Source: Roseiarcus sp050010035
GTDB lineage: Bacteria > Pseudomonadota > Alphaproteobacteria > Rhizobiales > Beijerinckiaceae
NCBI GenBank assembly: GCA_050010035.1
Contig: JBEKLU010000006.1
Span: forward strand, 1-64,000
DNA length: 64,000 bases
Direction: 5' to 3'
Shown here: positions 36,447 through 45,880 of the stretch, piece after piece
Layout: each line of letters starts with the position of its first letter
How positions within the stretch are numbered: the stretch's first letter is position 1
The notes under the pieces: generated by a model
The model's input: only the letters and a program-made list of their open reading frames with translations
Told to the model about the DNA's origin: nothing
Databases searched by the model: none
Made by a program: the position numbers and the translations under genes

Positions 36447-37751
36447 TCAGTAACGGTTGGCGATCGGCAGTTCTTCGGCGGGGAAGAGTGTGATGACCTG
36501 GCAACCCTTGTCGGTGACGACGACCTCTTCCTCGATGCGCGCGGCCGAATAGCCGTCGGACGCCGGGCAATAGGTCTCCAGCGCGAAGACCATACCGGTC
36601 TGGATCTCCATGGGGTGCTCCAGGCTGACCGAGCGGCTGATGATCGGGCGTTCGTGCAGCGCAAGGCCGAGGCCGTGCCCGAATTGCAGGCCGAAGGCGG
36701 CCAGTTCATTCGGGAAGCCGTAACTTTCGGCGGCGGGCCAGACGGCCGCCACTTTGTCGGTCGTCACGCCCGGCTTGATCAGCGCGATCGCCGCGTCCAG
36801 CCATTCGCGCGCCTTCACATAGGCGTCGACCTGCGCGGGCGTGGAACGGCCGATGTTGAAGGTGCGGTAGTAGCAGGTGCGATAGCCCTGATAGCTTTGC
36901 AGGATGTCGAAGAACGCCTGATCGCCGGGGCGGAAGTAGCGGTCGGTGAAGTTGTGCGGATGCGGGTTGCAGCGCTCGCCCGAGATGGCGTTGATCGCCT
37001 CGACGTCGTCCGAGCCCATTTCGTAGAGCATCTTGTTCGCCATCGCGACAATGTCGTTTTCGCGAATGCCCGGCTTCAGCTCTTCCCAGATCATGTGATA
37101 GACGCCGTCCACCATGCTGGCCGCCTGGTTGAGCAGCTGGATTTCGTCGACGTTCTTGATCTCGCGCGCCGACAGCATGATCTGCTGGCCGTCGACGATC
37201 TTGATACCCGCCTCTTGCAGGGCCATGAACATCGCCGTTTCGGCATAGTCCAAGCCCACCGGCATGTCGGCCACGCCGGCCTTTTTCAAGAGGGCGTAGA
37301 TTTCCTGCGCATAGTGCTTCATCAGTCCGAAAGAGGGCGGAATGGTGCCGCGCATGCCGACGACGCCGGCCAAGCAGCGTTCGGGGTCGAGCCAGTCGCA
37401 ATATTCCCGGTGGTGGACGGCGGCCGAGCCGAAATCCCACACGAAGGGCTCCTCGTCCCCGGCGAGCAGGCTGAAACGGCACATCTTGTCGCGTTCCCAT
37501 TCGCCGATCTTGGTGCCGGTGACGTAGCGGATGTTGTTGACGTCGAACAGCAACAGCGCTCCGCAGTTGGACTTCTTCAGCGCGGCCTTGGCGCGGCTCA
37601 GGCGGTAACGGCGCAGCCGCTCGTGATCGACGCGACGTTCGAAATCGACCGCGGTGTGACCGAGCGCGGGGAGGCGTTTGTCCCAGCGCCAGTTCGGCTC
37701 GATGTCGCGCGGTCGCAGAATGCGTGGACTGAGAGCGGTGGTCAGAGTCAT
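36447..37751 (-). CDS. M24-fold (pita-bread) peptidase-family protein, one metal ligand missing
   Basis: A 434-residue protein with a creatinase-like N-domain (LLLFDVNNIRYVTGT) and a C-terminal pita-bread fold. Family metal ligands retained: Asp282 (FFDIL), His359 (FGHGLG), Glu392 (ALETY), Glu407 (RIEEEV). The second Asp, expected in a DxTRTF motif, is replaced (CYYRTF, Cys293). A normal dinuclear aminopeptidase is therefore unlikely. M24 relatives include creatinase, ectoine hydrolase and the DMSP lyase DddP. ATG 37751 is preferred over 37766 for its GAAGGAGA site. Confidence 0.75.
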   Translation of the reverse strand: MTLTTALSPRILRPRDIEPNWRWDKRLPALGHTAVDFERRVDHERLRRYRLSRAKAALKKSNCGALLLFDVNNIRYVTGTKIGEWERDKMCRFSLLAGDEEPFVWDFGSAAVHHREYCDWLDPERCLAGVVGMRGTIPPSFGLMKHYAQEIYALLKKAGVADMPVGLDYAETAMFMALQEAGIKIVDGQQIMLSAREIKNVDEIQLLNQAASMVDGVYHMIWEELKPGIRENDIVAMANKMLYEMGSDDVEAINAISGERCNPHPHNFTDRYFRPGDQAFFDILQSYQGYRTCYYRTFNIGRSTPAQVDAYVKAREWLDAAIALIKPGVTTDKVAAVWPAAESYGFPNELAAFGLQFGHGLGLALHERPIISRSVSLEHPMEIQTGMVFALETYCPASDGYSAARIEEEVVVTDKGCQVITLFPAEELPIANRY

Positions 37752-37924
37752 GAGGGTCTCCTTCACGCCCGACGGGCGCCTTAAGTGAGTGTTGGTTCTC
37801 GCAAAGGCCAGGCCGAGGCCGTCGAAATCCCGGCACGACCACGGCGGCGTCGATCATGAACAACGGGCCGGTCATGTCGTCGGATTACGGGCTTGCCAGG
37901 CGACATAGCCAATATTGCCTCGCC

Positions 37925-38872
37925 TCAGATTTCCAAGCCGCTCGGCGTCGGCACATTCTCGCTTTCGACTTTCATGCCGGCGAACGAGGCCAAGGTTTCG
38001 ATCAGGGCCGCGAAATCCTTCGCCAGATAGGCTTCCGGATCGGGTTGCTGGGTCGCAAGGCCAAAATGCGTCTGCAGCACTTCCCTCATCGCCGCGGTGA
38101 CCGGCATAGCCACGCCGAGCTTGCGCGCCGCCTCGAGGCCGAGATCCACGTCCTTGCGTTGAAGAGGAGCCGTGAAGGTGGGGGTGAAGTCGAGATTGAT
38201 CAACGCCGGCGATTTGTACTGCGTGAAGATCGAGCCCATGACGCTGTTGTTGATGAACTGCAGGAAAGCGTGTCGCGGCACGCCGGCCTTTTGCGCCAAC
38301 AGCGTGACCTCGATCAGGTTCTCGATGACGACAGCGAGAAAGACGTTATGCGCGATCTTACAGATTCGAGCGAGTTCCCCCTCTCCGACATAGGCGACGC
38401 CGCGCAGTGCGAAGGCCTTTATCAACGGCTCAACCTTGTCGAAGGCCGCTCTTGGCCCCGAGACGACGCTCGATAGCTTTCCGGCGATGACGCACTTGGG
38501 ATTGCCGCTCACCGGCGCCGCGAAATACTGGACGCCGCGCGCGGCGAGCCTCTCGCGGACGTCATTCGATTCATCGAAGCCGATTGTCGAGCAATCGACG
38601 ACGATCCCGGGAACTTGGCGTGCCCCGTCCGCGGCCAAACCATCCTTGCCGAAACAGACGTCCGACAGATCCTTCCCCGTCGCCAGCATGGTCATGACGA
38701 CATCGGCGCTACGCAATTGATCGATATGGTCGACCAGCGTGCCGCCATGCGCCGCCAACGGTTCCGCTTTGGAGCGGGTGCGGTTCCAAATCTTGAGCGG
38801 ATGCCCCGCCTTCAGAAGGCGAGCCGCCATCGGGAACCCCATGCGACCGACGCCAATCCAACCGATTTCCAT
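37925..38872 (-). CDS. 3-hydroxyisobutyrate-dehydrogenase-like oxidoreductase
   Basis: A 315-residue beta-hydroxyacid dehydrogenase family protein. The Rossmann motif is IGWIGVGRMGFPMA, the DCSTIG substrate motif follows, then AAPVSGNPKCVIAGKL, and the catalytic Lys region is KIAHNVFLAVVIE. It oxidises a short beta-hydroxyacid with NAD(P). It is the first gene of the minus-strand operon that continues with the M24 protein and the 2-oxoacid dehydrogenase. A GGGAGGG ribosome site precedes ATG 38872. Confidence 0.85.
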   Translation of the reverse strand: MEIGWIGVGRMGFPMAARLLKAGHPLKIWNRTRSKAEPLAAHGGTLVDHIDQLRSADVVMTMLATGKDLSDVCFGKDGLAADGARQVPGIVVDCSTIGFDESNDVRERLAARGVQYFAAPVSGNPKCVIAGKLSSVVSGPRAAFDKVEPLIKAFALRGVAYVGEGELARICKIAHNVFLAVVIENLIEVTLLAQKAGVPRHAFLQFINNSVMGSIFTQYKSPALINLDFTPTFTAPLQRKDVDLGLEAARKLGVAMPVTAAMREVLQTHFGLATQQPDPEAYLAKDFAALIETLASFAGMKVESENVPTPSGLEI

Positions 38873-38929
38873 ACTTACCCTCCCTCGGCCCTCGACTCGG
38901 CGAACATCGACTGATGGCGAAGCGTCACG

Positions 38930-39040
38930 CAGATGACGATCGCCAAGTCGGCGACACGCGCTGTGATTCGAGAAACGCCATGACGCCTTCGTGCGCGCCT
39001 TCGCGCCGGATTGTCGACGCGAGCTTATCCGGATTGTGCA
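38930..39040 (-). pseudogene. C-terminal remnant of an enoyl-CoA-hydratase-like gene
   Basis: A minus-strand frame here reads NPDKLASTIRREGAHEGVMA, then FLE, like the C-terminal tail of crotonase-family proteins (EGxxAFLEKR). No other part of the fold is found upstream. Weak evidence. Confidence 0.3.
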
Positions 39041-39486
39041 AACCGCGCCTCCGCGAAAAAATCCAAAATGGATATCCGGAGGGTCAAAATGAAAAACCAC
39101 ACGGAATTGCGCGTATGGGCGAGCGAAAACCGCGTCGGTTGCGACGGGTGTCGAAACCCGACGCGTCCCTACGTCAACGCGGTCGATGGGTCCAACGTGG
39201 CGCCCTTGCGAGGCTCTTCGGCTGGCCCGCCCTTGAATTGTGGCCATCGCTCGTCAGTTGGACGCGATTCGCGAGGCAAGCGGCAATGTCGCCCATGAAC
39301 CACTTAGCACATTCGCCATCGCGGCCGTCGACGAAATGCGAAATGATCAATTTCGTGCCGGCGTTAATTGCAGTTCCAGTGGCATTGTCACGTTGGCTCA
39401 GTATAGGCGCTTTTTAGCTGTTTTGGCTCGACGGCGAGAAACGCGCGCCATTGATTTTGCTCATGCGGGTCGAGGGGTTGTCACCG
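39041..39486. other. Stretch without a recognised gene
   Basis: No supported gene. A short plus frame at 39089-39298 has a good ribosome site (GGAGGG) but its product has no recognisable features. A patch near 39395-39425 (CAGTATAGGCGC) is the most promoter-like part. Confidence 0.4.
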
Positions 39487-39576
39487 CTATTGACAAGTAA
39501 CAAGTTTCAACGTGACAACGCCCACGAAAGCGCTGCACAGCAGTCCGATCGCAAGCGTGATCCCGATAAGCTTCAT
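39487..39576 (-). CDS. Tiny single-helix membrane peptide
   Basis: A 29-residue open frame beginning MKLIGITLAIGLLCSAFVGV and ending with TLKLVTCQ. One hydrophobic helix spans most of it. The ribosome site GGGAGGAGAAG is very strong, 5 nt before ATG 39576. It lies about 100 nt after the histidinol-dehydrogenase-like gene on the same strand. A perfect palindrome TGGAACGTTCCA (39593-39604) is in between. It could be a small regulatory membrane protein or a toxin-like peptide; no family recognised. Confidence 0.5.
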   Translation of the reverse strand: MKLIGITLAIGLLCSAFVGVVTLKLVTCQ

Positions 39577-39592
39577 CAGACTTCTCCTCCCG

Positions 39593-39604
39593 TGGAACGT
39601 TCCA
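39593..39604. promoter_or_regulatory. LacI-type palindrome TGGAACGTTCCA
   Basis: Perfect 12-bp palindrome with central CG, the form of LacI/GalR operators. It sits between the histidinol-dehydrogenase-like stop and the small peptide's ribosome site, so it may control the peptide separately from the operon. The LacI regulator at 48027 is the nearest candidate. Confidence 0.45.
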
Positions 39605-39678
39605 ACCAAACGTTGAAAGCAGGGATGACCCAAGGGCGACTCGCCTCGGGTCATCCAAGCCGCCGGCTCGCGAAGGCG

Positions 39679-40986
39679 TCAGCTGACAGCCTCCGCATAC
39701 GGCACGTTGCGTCCGCCGAAGCGACGCACGCGAATGTTCGCCTGCTCCGCGTGCCCGTAGAAGCCTTCGAGCACGCACAGGCGCGAGCAATAGGCGCCGA
39801 TGAGCGCGGACGCCTCGTCGGTCATCACCTTTTGGTAAGTGCACGTCTTGATGAACTTGCCGACCCAAAGTCCGCCCGTGTAGCGCGCGGCTTTGCCGGT
39901 CGGCAGAGTGTGGTTGGTGCCGATCACTTTGTCGCCGAAGGCGACGTTGGTGCGCGCGCCGAGGAACAAGGCGCCGTAGTTGCGCATGTTGGCTAGGAAG
40001 TAATCGGGATTGCGCGTCATGACCTGCACGTGTTCGCTGGCGATGCGATCCGCTTCCGCGACCATTTCGGCATCGTCGGCGCAGACGATCACTTCGCCGT
40101 AGTCGCGCCAGGAAACGGACGCGAATTCGGCCGTCGGCAAAATCGTGAGCAACCGCTCGACTTCCGCGATGGTGGCGCGGGCCAGTTTCTCGGAGGTCGT
40201 CAGCAACACGGCCGGAGTATTGAAGCCATGCTCGGCTTGTCCGAGCAGGTCGGTCGCGCATATCTCCGCGTCGACGCTGTCGTCGGCGATCACAAGCGTT
40301 TCCGTCGGGCCGGCGATGAGGTCGATGCCGACGCGGCCGAAGAGTTGCCGCTTGGCTTCGGCGACGTAAGCATTCCCCGGACCGACGATGACCGAGACCG
40401 GTGCGATGTTCTCCGTGCCGATCGCCATCGCCGCGATCGCCTGAACGCCGCCCATGCAATAGATTTCGTCGGCGCCGGCGAGGTGCATGGCCGCGACGAC
40501 CGCCGGCGACGGGCCGCCCTGAAACGGCGGCGAAGCGGCGATGACCCGGGGCACCCCCGCCACCTTCGCGGTGACCACGCTCATGTGCGCGGAGGCGACG
40601 AGCGGATACTTCCCGCCCGGCACATAGCAGCCCACGCTGTCCACCGGCAGATTCTTGTGGCCGAGGATGACGCCGGGAAGCGTCTCCACCTCGATGTCCT
40701 TCAAAGCCGACTTCTGCGCTTGCGCGAAACGGCGAACCTGCTCCTGGGCGAAACAAATGTCGGCGACCTGTCGGGGCGTCAACGCCGAAAGGCAGGCGTC
40801 GATCTCGGACGCGCTGAGGCGAAACGATTTAGGGCTCCATTTGTCGAACGTCAGCGATCGCTCGCGCACCGCCGCTTCGCCGCGCGCCTCGATATCGCTA
40901 ATTATCGAATCGACAACGTCTCGAACCTTGCGCGCCTCCGCCGCGGTCTGCTCGACGGTGCGGCCGCGTTTCAAGACTTCCGGCAT
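39679..40986 (-). CDS. Histidinol-dehydrogenase-family enzyme (HpsN-like candidate)
   Basis: A 435-residue NAD- and zinc-dependent alcohol dehydrogenase of the HisD family. Zn ligands fit Gln250/His253 (LLGQAEHG), Asp352 (FGDKV) and His412 (YGHAEQ). The catalytic pair is Glu318-His319 (ASEHVQVM). The GTNHTLPTG...YTGGLWVGKF segment differs from biosynthetic HisD and, from memory, resembles HpsN (sulfopropanediol 3-dehydrogenase). The location in a sugar-type ABC operon, with no other his genes, also argues for catabolism. HpsN is a candidate, not established. Confidence 0.75.
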   Translation of the reverse strand: MPEVLKRGRTVEQTAAEARKVRDVVDSIISDIEARGEAAVRERSLTFDKWSPKSFRLSASEIDACLSALTPRQVADICFAQEQVRRFAQAQKSALKDIEVETLPGVILGHKNLPVDSVGCYVPGGKYPLVASAHMSVVTAKVAGVPRVIAASPPFQGGPSPAVVAAMHLAGADEIYCMGGVQAIAAMAIGTENIAPVSVIVGPGNAYVAEAKRQLFGRVGIDLIAGPTETLVIADDSVDAEICATDLLGQAEHGFNTPAVLLTTSEKLARATIAEVERLLTILPTAEFASVSWRDYGEVIVCADDAEMVAEADRIASEHVQVMTRNPDYFLANMRNYGALFLGARTNVAFGDKVIGTNHTLPTGKAARYTGGLWVGKFIKTCTYQKVMTDEASALIGAYCSRLCVLEGFYGHAEQANIRVRRFGGRNVPYAEAVS

Positions 40987-41031
40987 GTGGCATCTCCTTC
41001 TGCGACGTTGGGTCCGGGGAAGTGTCGCCGA

Positions 41032-42000
41032 TCAGGTCGCGCGGCGCTGCCCTTGTACGAAAAGGGCCGCGGCCGACACGATGATGACGCCTTTGATGAC
41101 GAGCTGGGCCTGAACCGGCAGGCCCAAGATCACGACGATGTTGAAGAGAAGGACGAGGATAAGGCCCCCGGCGGCTGCGCCCGAGAGCGTCCCCGCTCCG
41201 CCTGCCAGGGAGACCCCACCGATGACGGCCGCCACGATCGAGTCGAGTTCGTATCCGCGGCCGACCCAATTATCGACAGTCCCAACATAGCCTACGAGAA
41301 ATAGGCCGCCCAAGCCGGCCATGATGGAACACGCGATGTAGCAAAGGATCGTCACGCGGTCCGATCGGATGCCGACCAGTTCGGCCGCGCGCGGATTGCC
41401 TCCGACGATGTAGACGCTGCGTCCAAGAGCGCTCTTGTTGAGAGCGAGCGATAGCAGGGCGAACAGCAGAATGAACGCCAATAGATTGACCGGCACGCCC
41501 GCGAACTTGCCGGTGCCGAGATAGCGAAAGCCCGCGGGCAGCGAGCCGGCCGGCGCGCCCTTGGTGTAGGCGAACCGCACGCCTTGCAGCACGATCATCA
41601 TGGCGAGCGTGGCGATGAACGGCGACACCTTGCGCTTCGTGACGAGCAGGCCATTGGCGAAGCCGACGATCGCCGAAAGCGCGACGACGGCCGCGACGAT
41701 TATCGGGATCATGGAATCCTCAGTGGCGTTGAACGCCGTTGCGACCACCGCCATCGTCGCCATCAGCGAGGCTACGGAAAGGTCGAGGCCCCGCGCCAGG
41801 ATGACGATCGCCTGACCCAAGACCACGATCAGCAACGGGGCGGCCTGCGTCAGAATGTTCTGAAAATTGCTGACGGAGAGGAACGACGGCTGCAATGCGG
41901 TCGCCGTCGCCATCAATGCGATCAGGAAGCCGGACAGCGCGAATCGCTTGAGCGAACCGGATCGCATTGGCGCGAGAGAGTGTCGGCGAATGCCGATCAT
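41032..42000 (-). CDS. Ribose-type ABC permease
   Basis: A 322-residue CUT2 permease. It has LLIVVLGQAIVILARGLDLSVAS, the GGNPRAAELVGI loop and many helices. ATG 42000 overlaps the stop of the upstream permease (ATGA), and a longer in-frame start is not needed. It lies upstream of the histidinol-dehydrogenase-like gene in the same operon. Confidence 0.9.
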   Translation of the reverse strand: MIGIRRHSLAPMRSGSLKRFALSGFLIALMATATALQPSFLSVSNFQNILTQAAPLLIVVLGQAIVILARGLDLSVASLMATMAVVATAFNATEDSMIPIIVAAVVALSAIVGFANGLLVTKRKVSPFIATLAMMIVLQGVRFAYTKGAPAGSLPAGFRYLGTGKFAGVPVNLLAFILLFALLSLALNKSALGRSVYIVGGNPRAAELVGIRSDRVTILCYIACSIMAGLGGLFLVGYVGTVDNWVGRGYELDSIVAAVIGGVSLAGGAGTLSGAAAGGLILVLLFNIVVILGLPVQAQLVIKGVIIVSAAALFVQGQRRAT

Positions 42001-42953
42001 GGTCTCTTGCTCCCGCCGGAGAAGATCGAAACCGCCGCGATAATGATCAGGCCCTGCACGACCCACTGGATGAATGTCGATACACTTGTATAGTTGAGGA
42101 CGTTGTTGAGGACGGAAATCAGCAGCACGCCAACCAAGGTGCCGGCGATGCCGCCGCGTCCGCCGCCGAGCATCGTTCCACCGACAATGACCGGAGTGAT
42201 CGAGGCCAGCGTCAGTGGATCGCCGACACGCGGATCGCCAACGCCCATACGGCTGACGAAATAGACTCCGGCCAACCCGGAGAAGAACCCGGACGCCGCG
42301 TAAACGAACATCGTCACGCGGTCGACGCCGATGCCCGACAGCCGCGCGGCTTCCGGATTGCCGCCGACCGCGAGAATGTTTCGTCCCAAGCGCGTCTTGC
42401 GAAGCATCCATCCGACAAGGACAAAGCCCACCACCATCGCCAGCGCGGAGATCGGCAAGCCGAATGCTCGTCCGAACGCGAAATTCTCGAACCAGGTCGG
42501 CGCCTTGCCCGTAGGTTGCAGCGTGTAGAGCAGCACCAGACCGTTGAGCACGGACCCCGAACCCAATGTCACGACGAGGGGGTGCACCTTGGTCCGCGCG
42601 GTGACGATTCCGTTCACCAGTCCCGCCAAGGCGCTCAGCGCGAGAACGGCCGCAAGCATGGGCAGCATGAGCCCATCGCGACCATTGACGGCGCCGGCCA
42701 GAAACACGGTGGCCGCGGCGGCGATAGCTCCCACGGAAAGGTCGATGCCGCCTTCCAGAATGACCAAGGTCTGCCCTGCCGCCACGAATCCGAGCGGCGC
42801 CGCTTGCTCCAGAACGGCGAGGAAGTTCCCCACTGTCGCGAAGCGGTCCGAGACCATCGCTCCGACGCCGATCAAGCCCGCCAAGAGCAACGTCACAACG
42901 ACGAGCGCGGGTTCAATGGCGAGTCTCTGGGCGGCGCGGGCGATGGCGCTCAT
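41997..42953 (-). CDS. Ribose-type ABC permease
   Basis: A 318-residue permease. The motif is GFVAAGQTLVILEGGIDLSVGA and the loop is ILAVGGNPEAARLSGI. It pairs with the permease at 41032. It lies 13 nt after the ATPase gene. Confidence 0.9.
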   Translation of the reverse strand: MSAIARAAQRLAIEPALVVVTLLLAGLIGVGAMVSDRFATVGNFLAVLEQAAPLGFVAAGQTLVILEGGIDLSVGAIAAAATVFLAGAVNGRDGLMLPMLAAVLALSALAGLVNGIVTARTKVHPLVVTLGSGSVLNGLVLLYTLQPTGKAPTWFENFAFGRAFGLPISALAMVVGFVLVGWMLRKTRLGRNILAVGGNPEAARLSGIGVDRVTMFVYAASGFFSGLAGVYFVSRMGVGDPRVGDPLTLASITPVIVGGTMLGGGRGGIAGTLVGVLLISVLNNVLNYTSVSTFIQWVVQGLIIIAAVSIFSGGSKRP

Positions 42954-42966
42954 GTCGGCCTCGTCT

Positions 42967-44508
42967 TCATGCCGCGTCTCTGGCGTCGGCGGCGGCCAAG
43001 TTCTTGGTCGCCAGACGCATGATCTCGCGATCGTCCACGGCGTCCCCGCTGAGTTCGCCTGTCAGGACTCCTTCCCGCATCACGATCACTCGGCTGCACA
43101 GTCCAATTATCTCCGGCAGTTCGGAGCTGATGACGAGAACGCCGAGGCCGGCGGCCGCCAGATCGTGAATCATGCTGTAAATCTCGACCTTGGCGCCGAC
43201 GTCGACGCCCCGCGTTGGCTCGTCCAGGATTAGGACGCGGTGACAGGCGCGCGTCCAACGCGCGAAAAGAACCTTCTGCTGATTGCCGCCTGAAAGAGCG
43301 CGCACGCCAGCCGTCGGACCGGGAATGGCGATCCGGAAGCGGGCGATTTCGTCTGCCGCCGAGGTGACTTCCGCGGGGCGGTTGAGAAGCCCAAAGCGCG
43401 TGAACTCCCGCAATGTCGGCGCCGAGATATTGGCCGCCGCATCGAGCAACATCAGCAATCCCTCGCCCTTGCGGTCCTCGGTCAAGAAACCGAGACCCGC
43501 GTCGATCGAGGCGCGCGGCGTAGGTGCATTATGAGCGGCGCCGCACAAGGTGATCGTGCCGCTCTGCTTGGCCATCGACCCGAAAATGGCGTGCGCGACT
43601 TCGGAACGGCCTGCGCCGACGAGACCCGCCAGGCCGAGAATCTCGCCGGCGTGGAGATCGAAGCTGACGCCGCGAACGCGCGGAGGCATCTGGAGGTCCC
43701 TCACGCTGAGCAAGGGCGTCGAGTCCGCGACTTGCGCCCGCTTCTTGGGAAAAATGTCAGCGAGGCTGCGGCCCACCATCATCGTGACCAGAGTGTCGCG
43801 ATCGATCGACTTGATGTCCCGCGTGCCCACGCTGCGACCGTCCTTGAGCACGGTCACGCGGTCGCAGACACGGAATATCTCCTCCAAGCGATGCGAGATG
43901 TAGATGACGCAGACGCCGGACTCGCGGAGCGTTTTCATCCGCTCGAAGAGGAGGTCGGCTTCACGACCGGAAATGACCGCCGTCGGCTCGTCGAGCACGA
44001 GTAGCTTGGTGTCTCTTGTCAGCGCTTTGGCGATCTCGACCATCTGCTGATCGGCCACGCTCAACGAGCCGACTTTCGCGCGAGGGTCGAGCCGGTGGCC
44101 CAGGCGATCGAGAATGGCCTTGGCGCCGCTGACCATCGCGCCGTGGTCGACGAAGCCGAAACGCCCGCGCGGCGCGTCGCCGACGAAGATGTTTTCCGCG
44201 ACGCTGAGTTCCGAAAATAGAAGCAGCTCCTGATAAATGACGTGAATGCCGGCCTTCTTGGCTTCTCCCGGCGACGACCAGACCCTTTCCTTGCCGTTGA
44301 AGACAATCGTTCCTTCGTCAGGCGTGTAGGCGCCGGCGATCGTCTTGATCAGCGTCGACTTGCCGGCGCCATTCTCGCCGAGCAACGCATGGACCTCGCC
44401 CGCCTTCGCTTCGAAGTTCACGCGGTCGAGTGATTTCACTCCTGGGAAATACTTGCTGATCCCTTGCAGGGCGATCACCGCGCGAGATTCGGCGAACGAG
44501 GCGGACAT
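42967..44508 (-). CDS. Ribose-type ABC ATPase, duplicated domains
   Basis: A 513-residue double ATPase. First domain: GENGAGKST, LSVADQQMVEIAKAL, LLVLDEPTAVI. Second domain: GLVGAGRSE, LSGGNQQKVLFARW, VLILDEPTRGVDVG. It is paralogous to the ATPase at 25939 but in a separate operon. It is separated from the binding-protein gene by 125 nt that include a hairpin. Confidence 0.9.
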   Translation of the reverse strand: MSASFAESRAVIALQGISKYFPGVKSLDRVNFEAKAGEVHALLGENGAGKSTLIKTIAGAYTPDEGTIVFNGKERVWSSPGEAKKAGIHVIYQELLLFSELSVAENIFVGDAPRGRFGFVDHGAMVSGAKAILDRLGHRLDPRAKVGSLSVADQQMVEIAKALTRDTKLLVLDEPTAVISGREADLLFERMKTLRESGVCVIYISHRLEEIFRVCDRVTVLKDGRSVGTRDIKSIDRDTLVTMMVGRSLADIFPKKRAQVADSTPLLSVRDLQMPPRVRGVSFDLHAGEILGLAGLVGAGRSEVAHAIFGSMAKQSGTITLCGAAHNAPTPRASIDAGLGFLTEDRKGEGLLMLLDAAANISAPTLREFTRFGLLNRPAEVTSAADEIARFRIAIPGPTAGVRALSGGNQQKVLFARWTRACHRVLILDEPTRGVDVGAKVEIYSMIHDLAAAGLGVLVISSELPEIIGLCSRVIVMREGVLTGELSGDAVDDREIMRLATKNLAAADARDAA

Positions 44509-44546
44509 GTTCAGTTACCTACTCGCGAGCTGATTCATTGCGACCG

Positions 44547-44568
44547 ACTCGGTTCCGGCCGAGTCGGG
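44547..44568 (-). terminator. Hairpin between binding-protein and ATPase genes
   Basis: CGACTCGG and CCGAGTCG form a perfect 8-bp stem with a 6-nt loop; no U-run follows. Such intergenic hairpins in ABC operons often stabilise the upstream binding-protein message or attenuate the downstream genes, giving excess binding protein. Confidence 0.55.
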
Positions 44569-44633
44569 GAAAGGGCCTGGCGGCGCGGCGGCCGCCAGGC
44601 TAGGTTCGCGGAGGGAGGAATCCGCTTCGGCGT

Positions 44634-45815
44634 TCAGGTCGGATACTTCGCCTTGAAGGTCTTCGGATCGTAGCCGGGGCCCATGCCGTGCCCCATGATG
44701 AAATCATCGGGCTTGTCCAGCGCCACGTAGTCCTTCAACGCCACGTCCGCCTTGATCGAGTTTGTCTCGCTTCCCTCGGAGAGTACGATCTGGAAATTGA
44801 CGTCCAGGCGCTTCGGCACGGCGGCTCCTTCCAGCACATTGAGCGCGAGCCCGAGCGCGGCGATACCGATCGAAGGCGTGTAGTCGATGCCGCAGAACGG
44901 GAACTTGTGCTCGCTGGCGAGCTTGTACATTCGGTTGAGATCGCCTCCGGTGTGCGGAGGAATCTCATTCGACTTGTAGCCCGCGTTGAGGAAGGCCTCC
45001 ACTGAGCCGGACCCCTGCAAGCCGGAGTCGGCCCAAACGCCCGAGATCGACTTGCCCTGACGCTGAATAATGGCCGACATGATCTGCTTGCCGTTGGCCG
45101 GGCTCCAACCCGTGTACTGCGTGTCGAGAATCTCGATGCCGGGGAATTGCGCGAAGACCTCCTTCGCCGCTTGCAGGCGCATCTCCGCAGGGCTTGCGCC
45201 GGCCAGTCCCGGCAGAAGGACGATCTTGCCCTTGCCGCCGAGATGCTCGGCGAGCCAAGTCGCGCTCATGCGAGCGAGCGCGGTGTCCGAAGCGGTCACG
45301 AACGAGACGAAGTTGTCGTCGGTCTGCACGCGACGCGCCGCCGTGACCACGGGAATCCCGCTGCGCATCGCTCGACCGACGATGGGATCGAGCGCGTCTG
45401 CGGTCGCCGGATTCACGAGCAGCAGGTCGATGTTTTGATTCAGCAGGTCCTGAATGTCGGAGACCTGCTTGGTGGGATCGCTGTTCGCGTCGGTGACGAT
45501 GAACTTCTTCAACTTCGCGGCGTTCTTCTCGGCCGCCCACTGCACGCCGTGGAAGAAGGTCACCAACCAGAGATCTGCCTGCGACGCGTTGGAGAAGCCG
45601 ATCGTGTAGGGACCGGGCTTCTTGAACTTCGCGGTGTCGACCAGCGCGTTGAAACCGGGATTCCAAAGGAACGTGCGGGGCAAGCCGACGTACCCGGTCG
45701 CGCTGGCGGCCCGCGCACCGCCGATCGGCATTAACACGCCCCCCGCCGCCGCCGCGACGCCGAGCGCGCCCGACGAAAGCGCTTGTCGACGGTTCATTTT
45801 CAAGAATGAGCTCAT
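44634..45815 (-). CDS. Ribose-type periplasmic binding protein with Tat-like signal
   Basis: A 393-residue Peripla_BP_4 protein. The N-terminus has MNRRQALSSGALGVAAAAGG, a twin-arginine-type signal, cleaved near ARA-AS. The body has TIGFSNASQADLWLVTFFHG, DLLLVNPATADALDPIVGRA and SGVWADSGLQGSGSVEAFL. It precedes its ATPase and permeases. A GGAGG ribosome site supports ATG 45815. Folded export may suit a cofactor or a bulky ligand; ligand unknown. Confidence 0.85.
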   Translation of the reverse strand: MSSFLKMNRRQALSSGALGVAAAAGGVLMPIGGARAASATGYVGLPRTFLWNPGFNALVDTAKFKKPGPYTIGFSNASQADLWLVTFFHGVQWAAEKNAAKLKKFIVTDANSDPTKQVSDIQDLLNQNIDLLLVNPATADALDPIVGRAMRSGIPVVTAARRVQTDDNFVSFVTASDTALARMSATWLAEHLGGKGKIVLLPGLAGASPAEMRLQAAKEVFAQFPGIEILDTQYTGWSPANGKQIMSAIIQRQGKSISGVWADSGLQGSGSVEAFLNAGYKSNEIPPHTGGDLNRMYKLASEHKFPFCGIDYTPSIGIAALGLALNVLEGAAVPKRLDVNFQIVLSEGSETNSIKADVALKDYVALDKPDDFIMGHGMGPGYDPKTFKAKYPT

Positions 45816-45880
45816 TACGTTTCCTCCTGTCGTCAGTTTGACGCCTAAACCGGACCGCGGGTTCGGCGGCCGGCCGCTGC

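Noticed and set aside
35655..37784. Long plus-strand open frame antisense to E1-alpha and the M24 gene
   Set aside because: No domain motifs; minus-strand genes are clearly real.
39089..39298. Short plus-strand frame with a good ribosome site
   Set aside because: Its 69-residue translation has no recognisable features and it lies in decayed DNA; left as undecided non-coding.
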